A DNA stretch of 50,248 nucleotides from Hypholoma sublateritium FD-334 SS-4 (lineage: Eukaryota > Basidiomycota > Agaricomycetes > Agaricales > Strophariaceae). The DNA is taken from assembly GCA_000827495.1 (NCBI GenBank), contig KN817534.1, forward strand, positions 512,488 to 562,735, in the 5' to 3' direction. The notes beneath the pieces were generated by a model, which saw only the letters and a program-made list of their open reading frames with translations, was not told the DNA's origin and ran no database searches. Below are positions 10,994 to 21,945 of the stretch, piece after piece. The position numbers and the translations under genes were made by a program. Numbering within the stretch: the stretch's first letter is position 1; every line of letters starts with the position of its first letter.

Positions 10994-13487
10994 TTATAGC
11001 CGCGACAAATCATGTCCCCAAATGCCCCTGTACACACAAAATCAGTAATTGATGGAGGAGAAATAAATTGCTCACCTGATAATCCAGTTGATCATCAACA
11101 ACGCTCGTGTCCTCGAATTCACTTGCTCGTTCCAATAAATGCTCCTCCACGCATACATCGCCACCAGCCCACCGATGAACGACTGCTTTCCGAAGTCGAA
11201 CACTGCCGCATTTCTAATGTACGTAAGGGTTCTGAGATGAAGATACTTGAACGGAGACGAAACTTGCTCGTCGGTAGCAGTCACATGCTGTCCTGGAGCA
11301 GCGCGCGTAGCTTTATGGAGCTTGCCTAAATATTTGCCCTGTTGCGCTGCAACCTGCGCAGTTGCTGGCAGCGATGTGATGTAGTTGCCCACATCCTGAA
11401 GAAGCAAGAATAGCTCATTCAGCGTCAAACTGTTGTCTGCGTCAGAGTCATATAGTCGGAAGAGTTCTTTTACTTCAGTTAAAATGATCCGCTGCCATAG
11501 GTACACGTTCTTTGATCCTTGAGACTGATCCTTGAGACTGGATATATCATACATGAGTATGGCAGTTATGCCTGAGCAAAGGTGGGATAATTCGTACCCG
11601 TGTACAACCCGTGTATTCCCATTCCCCCATATCAATTTTTCCGTCCTTGTTTTTATCAGCTTCCCCCACCAAAGACAAAAAATGTCCAAGAAGCGACGTC
11701 TCAATCTTGAGATTGTAGCATTAATACGATGGCGAACCTCAACAAAATTTAAGTGCTGACCGTCGCACAGTCCCCTATGGCGTAGTACACTTCGCCTTTC
11801 GGAGCACCGTTGACTCGCAGATGAGAGTCCACTTCGATGGCCTTCTTATGCACTTGGTTCGGAAGGAGACTCGATACGCGTTGCGTGAAAGGATTCATAG
11901 CAATNCCTGTTGACCAAAGGACGAAATTGGATGGGATAGAGTGTTGCTCAGTCTCTCCGTTTGCGTTACGGGTGGTGTAAAGCACGTGGGTGGGGGTGAT
12001 ACCAGCTACTCTGGCTGAAGTTATGAGATCTACCTCGTCGCGAGCAGATTTATTCTGTAAGGGTGCGTCAATGGAAACAACGAACACGAATCTCAACTGA
12101 ACTGTACCTCCGCAAACTTGGATATTTTTTCTGAATACTGCGATTATATTATACTTTGCAATAGGAGTGGAGCGAGTCAAGATACGCACAGTGTTTAGGA
12201 TATGATCCCGGGACTGTATGACATGAATGGAAACTTCCTCTCTACGTATTTTAGGGAACTGAGAGCGATAAAGATGAATTCAATTTCTATAACCCCGCTG
12301 TCCCGAATGACGTCACTCACATAATTCATTATGTCTTCTTGACAGAAGTCGTAGATTTCCTATGGAAAGGTTAACAACTCGAATGAAAGCAGAGAAGAAA
12401 ATGTAACTACAGCAGCCGTTTCTATACCTGTTGGACCTCCTCCACAGATGACAAAGCTCAAAAGTCGTTTACGCTCTTCTGCAGAAGTCGTGGGTAGGCT
12501 CGCCATTTCAAAGTTGTCTTCGGGAATTTTCAATTAGCCATCAATGCATTGCACACTATGACGTAGTTTGCGTACCCATAATTCGTCGTCTGATAGATTG
12601 AGCATCGCCAATGGTTTTGAGTTGAAAGCAATTTCCCAAGCCAGAGACACCATGGGTACTGGACGAAGACCCGACAGCAATAACGAGCTTGTCGTACCTA
12701 TGAAGCGAAGTATTTGAATATTATGATATGAAATGAAGTATATGCTGCGAACGGGAGATAAATATTACAGTGCGATCCATCCGACAGGGTTGTTTGAATC
12801 TCAACCAAGCCTTCTGACATGACTCAACTGACTGCCTTTCCTTGCACAAAGTGACCGCGTAGACGCGCCGATATCTTCCGAATAGGTTCGATAAGAGACC
12901 GAACGGAGACCGTTCCGACGGCAGCGGGAAGATATTGAGCGCGAGAGTGTTAGCAATAATGACAACTCACATGGGAGCAGAGGAGTAAACGTAGTATATG
13001 TGTCAGAAGAAACGAGAATGACATGGTAATCTCCCGGATGGAGCGTCTGAAGGACGCCCATGGCCTGCGGAAGTCATTGGGCCTGGTGAACAACAACACA
13101 TTAAATCACGTACACCTCAGCCTCCACCAACTATGACCAACTTGGGTTTTGCAGCCAGAAGTTGAGCTTCCTCGTCTTCCTCGTCGTCAATTAATACACG
13201 AGCGTTGGGCAATTCTTGGGCCCGCAGTGGTCAGGATGTAACGCCAAGGAATTGACCGGGACGCGATCGACGTGTCTGTCGTTGTAAATGAACGCGTCGT
13301 GGGCGAGAATTCCGGTGCCAACGACCACGATGCCAAGCGCTGACGACAGGCACAGAAAGCCGGTAACTTTAGCAGCGGTCTTTGACTTCTGGAGGAGCGA
13401 GGTGGACGGTAGTGGTGGCAGCGACGTATAACGGCGAATTCTAGGAACCAGACACGATCTAGGACGGAGATCACAGACTCGGGCCAT
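10994..13487 (-). pseudogene. NDE1: External alternative NADH dehydrogenase (NDE, EF-hand type) pseudogene
   Basis: The enzyme is a single-polypeptide rotenone-insensitive NADH:ubiquinone oxidoreductase on the inner mitochondrial membrane. From 13487 the frame gives an Arg/Ser-rich presequence, a membrane segment, HVDRVPVNSLALHP, then PKLVIVGGG (FAD site), MGVLQTLHPGDYHV, KRLLSFVICGGGPTGIETAA, an NAD-domain exon ending AIGDCAT, two EF-hand loops (DKNKDGKIDMGE and DSDADNSLTLNE), and the tail WIIRGIWGHDLSRL with stop at 10994-10996. Lesions: a 1-nt frameshift near 13210-13216 (after HCGPKN), TGA at 13117-13119 replacing Trp of GGGWG, and TGA at 12824-12826 within a KAV(D)LVM segment. The last exon joins through intron 11028-11075. 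The gene converges on GPI10, with 248 bp between their ends. Confidence 0.85.
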
Positions 13488-14749
13488 GTCAGTCTGAGCA
13501 TGATGTGGAGTGGAGGAGAGCAAGGGGCCCATGGCATAATTGATCATATCCCAGGGCTGTAGTCCCCAACCAGTGAGTGAAATCGACCACAGATGAGTAC
13601 AGAAATAACTCACCAAATGTCTGCCAATTCAGCACCACTAACTGCGCCCCAGCTAGGATGCTACCCAGGCACTTGACACCGACGGTGCACGCGAGCAGCG
13701 AAAGGAGTTGTGGTGACATCTTCAGCTTGGTACGGCCATTAACGTCCGAGATCGAAAGCCGGGTCTGGCAGGCGTCATGGCGTTAGCGGGCTTCGGGGCG
13801 GCTGACGGTGGCGGACTGTGCACCGAGAACGCAAAAAGAGGAGGCGGAGATTGAGCGAAAACCGTTTCAGGCGTTGGCGCCGAGCCAAAGCCAAAGTAAA
13901 GCTTACAAGTCGATGTGCGACAGGCGACAGCGACGCTTTCGTTTCAACTCCGAATTAAAACTCCGAAATCGATGCTTTCGTACGCTGCAGACCCAACTCT
14001 TTTGCTACTCGACGGCGCGCTCGGATTATCTGGGTTAGTCTGATACGTTTCAGTAAGCTATATGGACTATCTGAGTCACTTTTAAGACAATCTGGGAGCT
14101 GTTAATACCTAATTCCCTCTATGTTGTTCATTTCCACTGCTGTAAGAGTGTCATGTCTATTTCATTTCTCAATCGTTGATTCCAGATACATCCACTTCCT
14201 TCGGAATCCCAGCAGCTCGCAAATCGTTTGACTCGAAAAAACTATGGCAAGTTATTACTTCAATCAGAATTAGAATGCCTCTCGGAATGCTATGAGTAAG
14301 CTAATTCTTGCACTGCATGAGATGTGGAATCGGCCTTTGACGCATTTTCTTTTATAGCTACTTTCTAAGAACTTCTCTGAACTGCAACGGCTCAACAAGT
14401 GTCTCAAATCTGCTCCATGAAAGCGGCCTTACAAAATAGCCAAATGCCGTTGTAGGCGCCGACGAAACCAATGTCTGGAGTGTCTAGGGAAAACCTGTCG
14501 ACGATCTTGAACTCATGGTGTACTATCTTTGGGAAAGGAATAGCTGTTGATTTTGATGGTGCAAATACGGGCCCACGCAGCTCCATTTCTTGCGGTGTAC
14601 TGTCCCGAACAGCTTGAAAAATCCTGGACACGCGAATGGGTCTCTGATAGCTGCAATGGTTTTCTGGAAGACATCAGGATCCACCTAGCCGAAAGACACC
14701 CAACGCCGTGATAAACAAAAACTCCAATGTCGACATTTTCCGCCTTATT
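13488..14749. other. Intergenic and 5' region of NDE1, no supported gene
   Basis: A reverse-strand ORF from 13719 begins with a hydrophobic stretch (SPQLLSLLACTVGV) and has a plausible donor before 13616, but the join is out of frame with the NDE1 exon, so it may be leader or an unrelated relic. 13790-14040 and 14040-14400 show nothing. A reverse ORF at 14404-14631 encodes 75 residues ending CKAAFMEQI with no recognised family. Confidence 0.4.
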
Positions 14750-15165
14750 CAAAGAACGCGAATGGCCATTATTGCACATCTCGTTCGCGGAGAATGCGTG
14801 TGTCGCGGAAGCGTTCTTAACGAACGCGCGTCTGTGTTCCGCGTTCGTTGAGAACGCTCCCGCATTGCACAATGCGTTCTCAAAGAACGCGAATTTCCAT
14901 TATTGCACATTCCGTTCACGGAGAACGCGCGTGTCGCGGGAGCGTTCTCAAGGAACGCGCATCTGCGTTCCGTTCGTTGAGAACGCTCCCGCGTCGCATG
15001 CGTTCTCAACAAACGCAAATCCCCAATATTGCACATTCCGTTCGTGGAGAACGCATGCGCCGCGAAAGTGTTCTCTGAGAACGCTCATGACCAATACTAT
15101 GAGCTCCGTTCGTTGAGAACGCATGTGCCGCGGGAGCGTTCTCAACAAACGCACATAGCATTTCT
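14750..15165. repeat. Three-unit ~130-bp satellite of GCGTTCTC/GAGAACGC arms
   Basis: Units begin with CAA(A/C)(A/G)AACGC at 14750, 14881, 15007 and 15143 (the last partial), giving spacings of 131, 126 and 136 bp. Each unit carries ATTGCACATtCCGTTC, GAGAACGC, GTCGCGGGAGCGTTCTC and a second GAGAACGC arm, so the array is full of short inverted repeats around GCGTTCTC and its complement. The translated ORFs across it on both strands are repeat artefacts. It abuts a truncated SAM-domain exon on its right side. Confidence 0.85.
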
Positions 15166-15167
15166 TG

Positions 15168-15466
15168 AGATTCGCGTTCTTGGGGAACCCGGGGGACTGC
15201 GAGACCTGCGAGTGCATGCTCGTCGTTGGTGCAGGTTCACCGGGAGGCTGGTTGTTGTATTCCACGGACGGTAGACGGCGGGGGTCAGCGATGGCGTTGG
15301 CGACGCGGACACGCTTGCCGAACGCCGTGGTCCCGATTTCGGATTTGAGTAGGCTAATGTCGAGTTTGAGGAGGCCTTCGCCAGTGATTTCTTGTTCTGC
15401 TTTGATACAGTGCTCCTTGAGGTCGTTGATCAACACCATATTTGTAAACCTTTGGAATAGCATATA
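15168..15466 (-). pseudogene. SAM-domain protein exon fragment
   Basis: Reverse-strand translation from about 15440 down to 15170 gives the C-terminal half of a SAM domain: EITGEGLLKLDISLLKSEIG, TAFGKRVRVANAI, followed by a Pro/Ser linker. This pattern, with alternating LL..LD..LL..EIGI and a final helix, is seen in fungal scaffold proteins such as Boi-type or Ste50-type regulators, where SAM mediates protein contacts. The start of the domain is missing or behind an unresolved intron, and downstream reading enters the satellite array at about 15168. I therefore regard it as a truncated fragment and cannot assign the parent gene. Confidence 0.55.
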
Positions 15467-15519
15467 AATCTCTTGCCTTTGCGACGTCGCTCTCAGCACT
15501 CTCGGCACTGCTCTCAACC

Positions 15520-16127
15520 ATGCTCGAACGATTCTCTCATCTCTTCTTCTATTTGAGATTGTTTTACATTGAAGACCACTACTGCTATCACACCACTGCC
15601 GACTCCAGAGCCTTTGATTGCAATAACCTTGAGCAGTGCATCAGCAACAAAACGACGAGAATGAACATGCGACTTAGGATCGCAAGACTGGTCTTTGACC
15701 ACCAGCAGCAGCTACGTGATTATCTTGGGCTTGATGAAAGCGAGGTGTTTCTGCTATTCAAATTTGCTGTTTCGTAACTATATCTTTTTCCAGCTGGCTT
15801 TACCTGATAGTCTCTAACTTTTTAACAGGGCTGACCTGCACTCCACGGAAGACGATCCCGCTCTTCACTGGACCGTGCGCCTTTACAATGCACGAGACGT
15901 ACAAGTTGCGACTATGCACGTCTACAGAGATGGCGACCGTGACTTAACAATCAAGGCGAAGGTTTCGTACCAAGAATTTTTCTACGAGGATAAGTTGGGA
16001 AAGAAGATGTGTTGTTTCTGGTAAGCTTTCTTTGACTCTTTTTGAAAAGAAAAACTCATTTTTGGGTGTAATTAGCCATGGAGAGATGCGCAAGAAGGGT
16101 TGTGGGCCTTGGTATGGCATTGAATGA
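15520..16127 (+). CDS. Unknown protein, paralogue A (165 aa, three exons)
   Basis: Exons 15520-15773, 15829-16020 and 16076-16127 join in frame with introns of 55 and 55 bp (donors GTAACT and GTAAGC, acceptors ACAG and TTAG, both in phase 2). The 165-residue product shows no membrane segment. Its first exon has HTTADSRAFDC and RMNMRLRIARLVFDHQQQL, the second ALHWTVRLYNARDVQVATMH, and it ends with a conserved Cys-rich tail (CCFWCHGEMRKKGCG). The same gene with identical intron positions and phases occurs on the opposite strand at 43933-44553, about two-thirds identical by eye. Conservation of frame in both copies argues that the protein is real. I do not recognise the family. The CFWCH...C motif could bind a metal, which is inference only. 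Confidence 0.85.
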
Positions 16128-17116
16128 AATTAAAGTTATACAGTACAAGCGGTTGAAAAATTGAAGCAGTAGATTAAAAATTATAGGGGCAAGACTTGGG
16201 ATTGCCCTTGTCATAGAACCGGACAACCTCAGGGCCTATCAAAAAAGTGCGTCCCCCACAGTGCCCACTACCGCCGACCGCCACTTACCCCTCTTCCCAA
16301 ATAACAGATAATACCACTCATATGCCATCCATGCCCGCCAACCAGAGGATTATCCTTCAGCGGGCTGTGGTATGAAGGGCGCTTTCCGCGTCGCTCACGG
16401 AAACCGCGCTCTGGACGGCAACACTTTTCTGGGAATCGAGGGGTGGCTGAGCTAGGCCGGAGGCGCCGACCGTCCACGCCCACCTACATATTGATTAGAT
16501 GAACATACGGAGCGCACGCTGATCGCGTACTTACACGGACATCTAAGCGCGCAATTAGTTTTAGATAACACGAGATTTTACATTTTGCTAAGATTTTCGA
16601 ACAATAGACATTTTTCGGAAATCTGTTTGAAATTTTCAAAATGATTTTGTTTGATATATGTAATTTTGACGACAATCTGCCGATAGGCGATATTTTATAT
16701 TTTCCCGGTGCGATAAATCTGGGACAATAAAAAAGTTTCTCCTTTTTTCACTGGAAGGAGAATTCTTGTAAAACAATAAATCATACCCATGGTAACAGAC
16801 TGCCTAAACAAACAATTTTGCATAAAATTTCTCAGTATGTTCATTGTTGTATAATGTGAGCTGAATTTCAAATTTGACATATTGCTGTATTTTATATGCT
16901 TGCCATTAATTTGTATGAGATTTTACCGACAGTGATATTTGGGGCTGCCAGCAGTGATGGCCCCGATGGGAAGATCCCTTTCATTCCGTCACCCTGATTG
17001 AATTCACGCTTTCAAATTGGGTAGCAGTAAATGCCAAAGACAACCGTGGACTTGGTGCGTCCAGATTATGTGTGACCCGTTCTGTCAGTTCCTAACGCTG
17101 TCCGTTTGTACCGGGT
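16128..17116. other. AT-rich intergenic
   Basis: Mostly AT-rich sequence with short lysine- and isoleucine-rich spurious ORFs. A GC-richer patch at 16250-16490 is open on the reverse strand for 71 codons without any recognisable motif. The end, around 17080-17116, may include an intron acceptor (CATAG) before the next ORF. Confidence 0.45.
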
Positions 17117-17929
17117 TTGTTCATAGGCGATGGAGCTGTGCATGATCTTTTTCTCACTTTCTTCGCATCGGCTACTTCAGAACACGTACCACAGAATAAT
17201 CTCATGAAATCTCTTCATTCTCATCCCAAAATGCCAGACATCCTTGGACAGTTCGCCTATCTACTCGTCAAACACACGCTAGACGCATTGGAGTCGCCTC
17301 ACTACTTGGTTTCCGATGTGGATTGCAATGCCACAAAGCTAATCGCTATCAATGACATATACATATCCATGTTTGAATCCATAACCAGCCGCCTCTTCGA
17401 CGAGACTTCCCGATTGCCTTCTCGTCCAACGAGTGTCCCCATCCCGCTGTTCTACTTCTCCGCAATCTTCATGAGCAGGTACACTAGCTATCTACCGGAG
17501 AATGAATGGCTACTCCTGCGCAACAAGAACAATTACGGGTTCATCAGCGGCCTGCAAGCACTTCTCGACGGACTGCGCAGATACCGATCATGGACGCGCG
17601 GCGGCAGGAATGCGCAATTGGAGGAGAGCCTCGGTGGTACTGATCAATTTACGGCGACGCCGCGGTTCTCAGATGGTTGGTGGGAATTTCTAGATCTGCC
17701 CTCGCGCCTTGTGTCCCCAAGCGCGTCCGATCCCAGCGCTCCCGGTGACGTTCTCGCCGACTCGCTTGATAATGTGGCATCGGGGATGAAAGGATCAACG
17801 TGGCACTTCCCGACCGCGCCGCCGGACGCTGGTGCGAATATCCAAGGCAGTTGCTCTGTAAACAGTCTGCGCATCGGACCGATACGGGCCTTGGGCGGGT
17901 GCGCAGTTGCTTGGGGACTGGAGAGTTGA
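17117..17929 (+). CDS. Uncharacterised single-exon ORF (~270 codons), 5' end uncertain
   Basis: A long open frame without introns ends at TGA 17927-17929. It opens at 17117 with TTG, preceded by a CATAG acceptor-like site. The first in-frame ATG is about 30 codons in (MKSLHSHPKMPDILGQF), so either translation starts there or an upstream exon exists that I could not find. The protein contains helical, Leu-rich segments (LLVKHTLDALESPHYLV, FYFSAIFMSRYTSYLPENEW) and a disordered Pro/Ser/Ala-rich C-terminus. No family is recognised, and no transmembrane span or signal peptide is obvious. Length and codon pattern make it a likely real coding region, or the 3' part of one. Confidence 0.55.
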   Translation: MFIGDGAVHDLFLTFFASATSEHVPQNNLMKSLHSHPKMPDILGQFAYLLVKHTLDALESPHYLVSDVDCNATKLIAINDIYISMFESITSRLFDETSRLPSRPTSVPIPLFYFSAIFMSRYTSYLPENEWLLLRNKNNYGFISGLQALLDGLRRYRSWTRGGRNAQLEESLGGTDQFTATPRFSDGWWEFLDLPSRLVSPSASDPSAPGDVLADSLDNVASGMKGSTWHFPTAPPDAGANIQGSCSVNSLRIGPIRALGGCAVAWGLES

Positions 17930-19720
17930 TAAAAGGACTGACGGTTTAGGGCCATGCACTCAGCACAGCAGGTATGCTAAGTACTGTATGTTGGTACATG
18001 AAGGACCCCGGCTAAAAAGGTGAATAACTCTCGGAAGTATGTAGCCGCTGCTGTCACACCGGCGTTTTTGACAGCGTGTTCAAGGGAAGAACTTGGGAAG
18101 AATAGCAAGCGTGTGTTCGTAAAGACGCGTCTGCGCACACCTTTTGTCGCTCAAAATATGTACTTACTGCACAAACCTTACCGGACATAGCTTGCTATGC
18201 GGCGCATAACATTTTCAACAAAAATAAAAACATACTTTAGAGACGTAACATGTATTGTTCAAAATAAGCGCTGGTAAACGTCATTTATTAGCCTGTCAAG
18301 CTTCAAGGGTTAAAAGCGGTTTTTACATACTGGTGTGGGCCCGGAGGCAGACATATGGGGCACCCGGTGCCCCTGAAGTGACCGAACAAGCCTCCGCTGC
18401 GGCTTGCTAACCCCATGTACCTACAGTGGGCTGGACCAGCATGAGTCAAGTTCTCAGAGCCCACCCATGGGCGTTATTAACACTCTTATGTATTACCTTT
18501 CCAGAGCCGATGACGGGCGCTGCCTCCCTGGCAGCGGTTTCCTGAGGACGTCGGAAGATAGAATGTTCCTTCCACGTATGACGCAAATGGGCGCAACTAT
18601 TTGTTACTCTGGGTTCCGGAGGGGGTTACGCACAGTGAAGAAGCCTATAAAGGAAGTGGAGAGCTTTGTGCACACTACCATACGGGTCACGGGCAAAAAC
18701 CCTCGCCGTGGCCCGTTGGTCCCGTTGGGCGCGTTACTTATTTCGAGATGGATTGCGCCAAAGTCTGAGAAGGCTTCCATTTGGCTTCCATCGGCTTCGG
18801 CATTGAATGCAAACTTAGGCACCGTCGTTTACATAAGGCTAGCCAGGCCACCAGAGGCTGCTGCGCCGTGCGGTAACTCTCCGTCCTGAGCGATATTGCT
18901 TATCCACATAGAAGCACAACACGCGTGTACGCATAGGTGTGATATGACTGGCCGGAGAGTAATGCGTGGTGTCGAGTCCCAGGGGTGAATCATCAGTGGA
19001 CGGAGGTTGACATGGACAGGTTGATGCTTTGTTGATGCAGTCTGCAGTTGATGAATTGGGCCTGTGGGGACTCTGGGGAGCACATCCAGAATTAGGCTAA
19101 AAGAATGAGCGCTGCGATTTGAATGCTGAGGTGGACGTACGGCAAGGGGAAGAACAAAATCTTCCGCGAATACCACCGCGAGTGCTACTTATTGAGCTGA
19201 GAAGGGACGCAATTTTTGCACGAAATAAATGAGGAGACCACCAGATATTCCAGAAATCCAAAAAATGGAAACATCTCTGGAAGAAACGTGGTGACGGCTG
19301 TAAACGGATATGTAAACTTGAAGTTCTGGGACGAAAATGGTAAATTTAAGAATACACCCACATGGCTCGCCTATTTATCGCCTCATTAATACCAATGGGA
19401 CACCAGCTGTATGCACAAGACGCAAGGTCCCAGCCTATCCCAGCCCATCTTGCGTTATCAAGGGGCTATCAGAAGCAATGGCCAGCAATAGTTTTCTCGC
19501 AGAGGCGCACTTGCAAAATAAGACGAGCGCTGGGAGCGTTGTCAAGGCAGAGTGGCTGGAGGTTGGGCGGTTCCGTTTTGAGGATCAACCCGAAATAGTA
19601 CCGACCCTGTGAGCTTTAGACCGTAAGTTTGGTTCCCAAGCCCCATTTCAATTTAGATGAAGGCATTACGATCACCTTTCTTTTGCTTACCACTGAGCCT
19701 TTCTTTGTGTTCCTTCTCCA
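17930..19720. other. Intergenic, no supported gene
   Basis: A 161-codon forward ORF (18404-18889) and two overlapping ORFs near 19337-19612 are open but have unremarkable composition, no domain and no partner exons. I do not call them genes. The last 100 bases before 19721 include a pyrimidine-rich stretch (CTTTCTTTTGC and similar) consistent with a fungal promoter and leader for the G-alpha gene. Confidence 0.4.
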
Positions 19721-21945
19721 ATGCCTGGGCGTTCGCTCGACGAGGATCCGCTGACGCTGGCTATTGCGCCCCCACCGGACGAGACGCCTGAACAACGCGC
19801 GATAAGGGAAGCTGCAGAGGCCGAGGCTAAGCGGGTTAGCGATGAGATTGACGAACAGATTCGGAGGGAAAGAGAAGCAGAGAGGAAGAAGAAGAGGCCT
19901 ATGAAACTCCTCCTCTTGGGTACGCCTACCTGCACACCTTGTCAATTCACATTATATCTCTTCTACAGGCCAGAGCGAGAGTGGCAAAACCGCGACACTG
20001 AAAAGTGCGTCACCATGCTTCCAAAGGACGCTAGGCCTTGACTAATGGAGTCCAGATTTCCAGCTCACCTATGCCCGCAAAGAGTGGTCGGAAGAAAAGG
20101 CATCATGGCGCGCAGTCATCATGCTCAACCTCGTGCGAAATGTCAATGAAATTCTGGCTCATCTCCATAGCGAGATGTCCGACCTCCCATACAATCCTGA
20201 GGATTCGCAGGAGGACCTACAGGCACCACGCGCACCACGCGCTTTACCCCGTCTTAAATTTACAGACACGCAACGAGACCTGAAAGCACGCCTAGCGCCG
20301 TTAACCAATGCACAGCACGCACTGGAACACAAGTTGGGCACTGCAAGTATTGATCCTCATTCCACGTCTGTGGACACAGCCGCACCTTTCGAGCGACTTG
20401 CCTCTCCCAATCGACGTGCACTGCAAGAATTCTCCATCAATTCATCCAATGGGTGGAAGTCCGCCTTTGACAGGTTCCGTACCGCTCGCGGTGCTAATGG
20501 GCGCCATGAAAACGGCAACGGCTCTACGAACGGAAATGGATCTACTAACGGAAATGGGAGCCCTCGCGAATCCAATTCGGACCAGCCATACGCGAGGGAT
20601 ACGGAAGAGGAAATCATGGAGGTGATTGCATCGTGTAGAGAAGCAATCAAGGCGCTCTGGGAGGACGACATCGTGGGAGAGATGCTAATTCGACGAAAAG
20701 TTCGATTAGAGGATGCTCCTGGCTTGTGAGTGATCTCTGTATACCTTTTTCTACGATCTTTCACTGACGACTTCGAATGTCAAGTTTCATAAACGATGCA
20801 GAGCGTATCGCACGTAATGATTATCAACCCACGGACGACGATATCATTCGAGCACGCCTGAGAACACTTGGTATCCAGGAATATAGGTACATCTTTGACC
20901 ACGGTACGTGCCTAATTTTAATTTATCTTTGAGACACATTTAAACTCATAAAATGTGCAGGGAGGACCATGGGCCAAGAATGGAGGCTCTATGATGTTGG
21001 GGGCACTCGGGGTAGCGTGAGTGTACTCCGTTTATTCAGTCTCTGGATATTAACCCGGTACGCGTCTCAGAGAGGTGCATGGTACCCGTACTTCGACGAT
21101 GGTAAGTCTGTGCCTAAATATCTGTATTTGCTCTACAACCCTTAACCTCTCTCGCAGTTGATGCTATCATATTCCTTGCGTGAGTACTCAAGTCTTAATT
21201 CGCCATTGTGGTGCTTCTCAACAGATTTCTCGATCATATCATGTCGGCACAGTCCAAGTACGTTCTTCGTGGTCACCACAAATGCGCTGGCTGATTGATA
21301 TATATCAGTCTCTCCTTTTGATGAAAAATTAGCAGAGGATCGCAAAGTCAATAGATTAGAAGATAGCTATCTTCTCTGGCGGTCAGTATGCGCCTGCAAA
21401 TTGCTCTCCCGCACTCAAATTATCCTCTGTATGTCCATAATAATCTTTTACCCAGAGTTTAGCTGACATACCCTGCTACTAGTCCTCAACAAATGTGACC
21501 TATTACAAGCGAAGCTTCAACGAGGTGTCCGAATACGCGACTCAGTGCCAAGCTTTGGGGACAGAAAAAATGATTTACCAACAGCCACGCGATGTATGTC
21601 GCAGTTGTATTTTCATCTTCCCTTATGTTCATTCGATGCTCTTCGTTTCTCAGATTTCCAACAACACTTCAAAGAAATATCACGGAGTTCTTCTCCGACC
21701 CAGCGGCCCTTCTACGTTCATCTGACCTCTGTAATTGTAAATAACTTCCCTTCACTTCTATGATCCTATTCTAATCTACATTGTTTCAGGACACTCGTTC
21801 GACAGCCGTAACATTGGGAGCAGGTTAGCTATACTTCCCTGCTTCTTTCTTATATTATTGCTCCCGAGCATAGCCTGACACGATCCCTTATATAGTTGAA
21901 GAGTCGATCCTTCGGGAACATCTGCGGCGGGCAGACCTCATGTAA
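19721..21945 (+). CDS. Divergent heterotrimeric G-protein alpha subunit
   Basis: A multi-exon gene starting at ATG 19721. Exons I can place: 19721-19919, 19969-20004, 20056-20725, 20785-20903, 20961-21016, 21071-21101, 21158-21179, one ending 21428, 21483-21593, 21654-21736, 21790-21823 and 21896-21945. The joined protein has KLLLLGQSESGKTATLK (P-loop), IIRARLRTLGI (switch I with its Arg and Thr), DVGGTRGS (switch II), FLNKCDLL (guanine recognition) and HLTSVI in place of TCAT. The catalytic Gln of DVGGQ is Thr here. A 200-residue insertion in the helical domain contains NGNGSTNGNG repeats. The N-terminus lacks the myristoylation signal MGxxxS. No disabling lesion is seen, but the exon around 21180-21310 is not fully resolved. 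Signal transduction at the membrane is expected from the family. Confidence 0.9.

Noticed and set aside
14750..15165. Repeat array considered as a CRISPR
   Set aside because: The units are adjacent, about 130 bp long, internally palindromic and without unique spacers, in a eukaryotic context.
18404..18889. 161-codon forward ORF
   Set aside because: It has no domain, splice partner or biased composition; chance open frames of this size occur elsewhere in this GC range.
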